From the NCBI GenBank assembly GCA_037833965.1, contig AP031353.1, positions 3,288,501 through 3,352,500 of the forward strand: a DNA stretch of 64,000 nucleotides, in the 5' to 3' direction. Shown here piece after piece: positions 63,361 through 64,000 of the stretch. How positions within the stretch are numbered: position 1 is the first letter of the stretch; every line of letters starts with the position of its first letter. This DNA comes from Marchantia polymorpha subsp. ruderalis (Eukaryota > Streptophyta > Marchantiopsida > Marchantiales > Marchantiaceae). A model generated the notes under the pieces. That model ran no database searches and was not told where the DNA came from. It saw nothing but the letters and a program-made list of their open reading frames with translations. The translations under genes and the position numbers were made by a program.

Positions 63361-64000
63361 GGTCGGCTCTTGCTCGTGAAGAACGTCTCACTTGATGGCC
63401 GCGCCGGCTGTACGCTGGAACGGTCTTCGCTCTCACGCGCGGCTTCACGCTCCGCCGTCGTCGATTAAACTCTCACGCTCGAATTGGCGGGTTTGAACTC
63501 CGCGAGCGTATTACCCCGCGGACATGGGGGCGTAGCGCCGAAGGCGAGTTTTCCGCCTTGCGCGGTACACTTGTTCGTACCGCCCCTCGGCCAATCCCCC
63601 TTTGCCTTGACGCGTGTGTCCGCATGTCGGACAAAAGTTCAACTCCTGCCTGTGCGCAGGCAGGAGCCTCGGCGGATTCTCCGCCGGCGCGGAACTTGAA
63701 CATCCTCCTGTGCACAGGCGTCCGCCTGTGCGCAGGCGAATTCCGTGCGCGGCGCTGCGCTGGCGCGGAAGGCGTTGACCGTGGTCAGCCGTCTCCGTCC
63801 AGTCTGTCCGTTCCTTGTCTCTTCGTCGGCGCTTCCGCCGCCGCAACTCCGTCCGTCCAAGAGCGCATCCACCCTTCCCGTCCGCATGGTCCGTACCGAT
63901 TTGATTACTCTGGCGGCTCTTCCGCCGTACGCGGCGCGGTGCTGGCGCGGAAGGCGCCGTACACTTTCTACCTCACAAGGCGCATTTCTAGGGCCCAAGG

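Larger units (their letters stand above)
55844..64000. repeat. Long direct repeat, copy 2 (matches 1-8139)
   Basis: This is the second copy of the repeat described at 1-8139, with the same nested insertion junction (59208/59209 versus 3347/3348). It continues beyond the window. Confidence 0.95.
59209..64000 (-). mobile_element. Second copy of the giant-LTR element (3' LTR part)
   Basis: It starts TGTAATAACCC at 59209 after GCAGT, at the same insertion site as the element at 3348. Only 4.8 kb of the left LTR is inside the window. It has the 18-bp unit found in the first element's left LTR and absent from its right LTR. Confidence 0.9.

Noticed and set aside
1-64000. The two near-identical ends as the LTRs of one 64 kb element
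   Set aside because: The repeats contain a second element already nested at the same base in both copies, and the flanking nest halves fit a tandem duplication.

Overview
The window looks like a heterochromatic, retrotransposon-packed stretch of a land-plant nuclear genome, most likely a bryophyte. Several kinds of evidence support this: Ty3/gypsy elements with plant-type signals, a primer-binding site matching the tRNA-Asp type used by plant Tat/Athila-like elements, and fragments of plant polyphenol oxidase (PPO) genes. PPO is greatly expanded in liverworts, so Marchantia or a relative is my best guess (inference, not proven). I see no intact host gene, rRNA, convincing tRNA or CRISPR.

Layout. 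(1) 1-20495 is the right half of a four-deep nest of LTRs. At its core is a complete 16.6 kb Ty3/gypsy element on the minus strand (3348-19920, TSD GCAGT). Its LTRs are about 5.4 kb, and each carries a 1040-1046-codon ORF. (2) 20496-24774 is an unassigned stretch followed by an LTR with an internal deletion, whose end sits inside a PPO gene. (3) 24775-30390 is an AT-richer island with two broken PPO genes, a degraded pogo/Tigger-like transposase and a 110-bp tandem duplication. (4) 30391-33421 holds LTR fragments and an array of foldback U3 modules. (5) 33422-51474 is a decayed Ty3/gypsy element on the minus strand. It encodes Gag-protease, a DNMT3-like cytosine-5 methyltransferase, RT-RNase H, and an integrase ending in a PHD finger. 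A complete solo copy of the 5.4 kb LTR (33536-38942, TSD TGTCA, ORF of 1050 codons intact) is inserted in its left end. (6) 51475-64000 is the left half of the same LTR nest.

Bases 1-8139 and 55844-64000 are nearly identical, nested insertions included. The nest's left flanks appear only on the right of the window and its right flanks only on the left, with matching target-site duplications. The simplest reading is a direct tandem duplication with a unit of about 55.9 kb. A contig-end overlap or assembly artefact is the main alternative.

How the parts work together. In the complete element, transcription should start at the TATA box just after the LTR ORF, read through Gag-protease, pass a UAG-CAA-UUA stop (the tobamovirus-type leaky context) into RT-RNase H-integrase, and end in the 3' LTR. 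The large ORF therefore lies in U3, downstream of pol, like an accessory gene. The methyltransferase element combines a DNA-methylation writer and a histone-reader domain in one polyprotein, although this copy is inactivated by nonsense codons and a 28-bp duplication.
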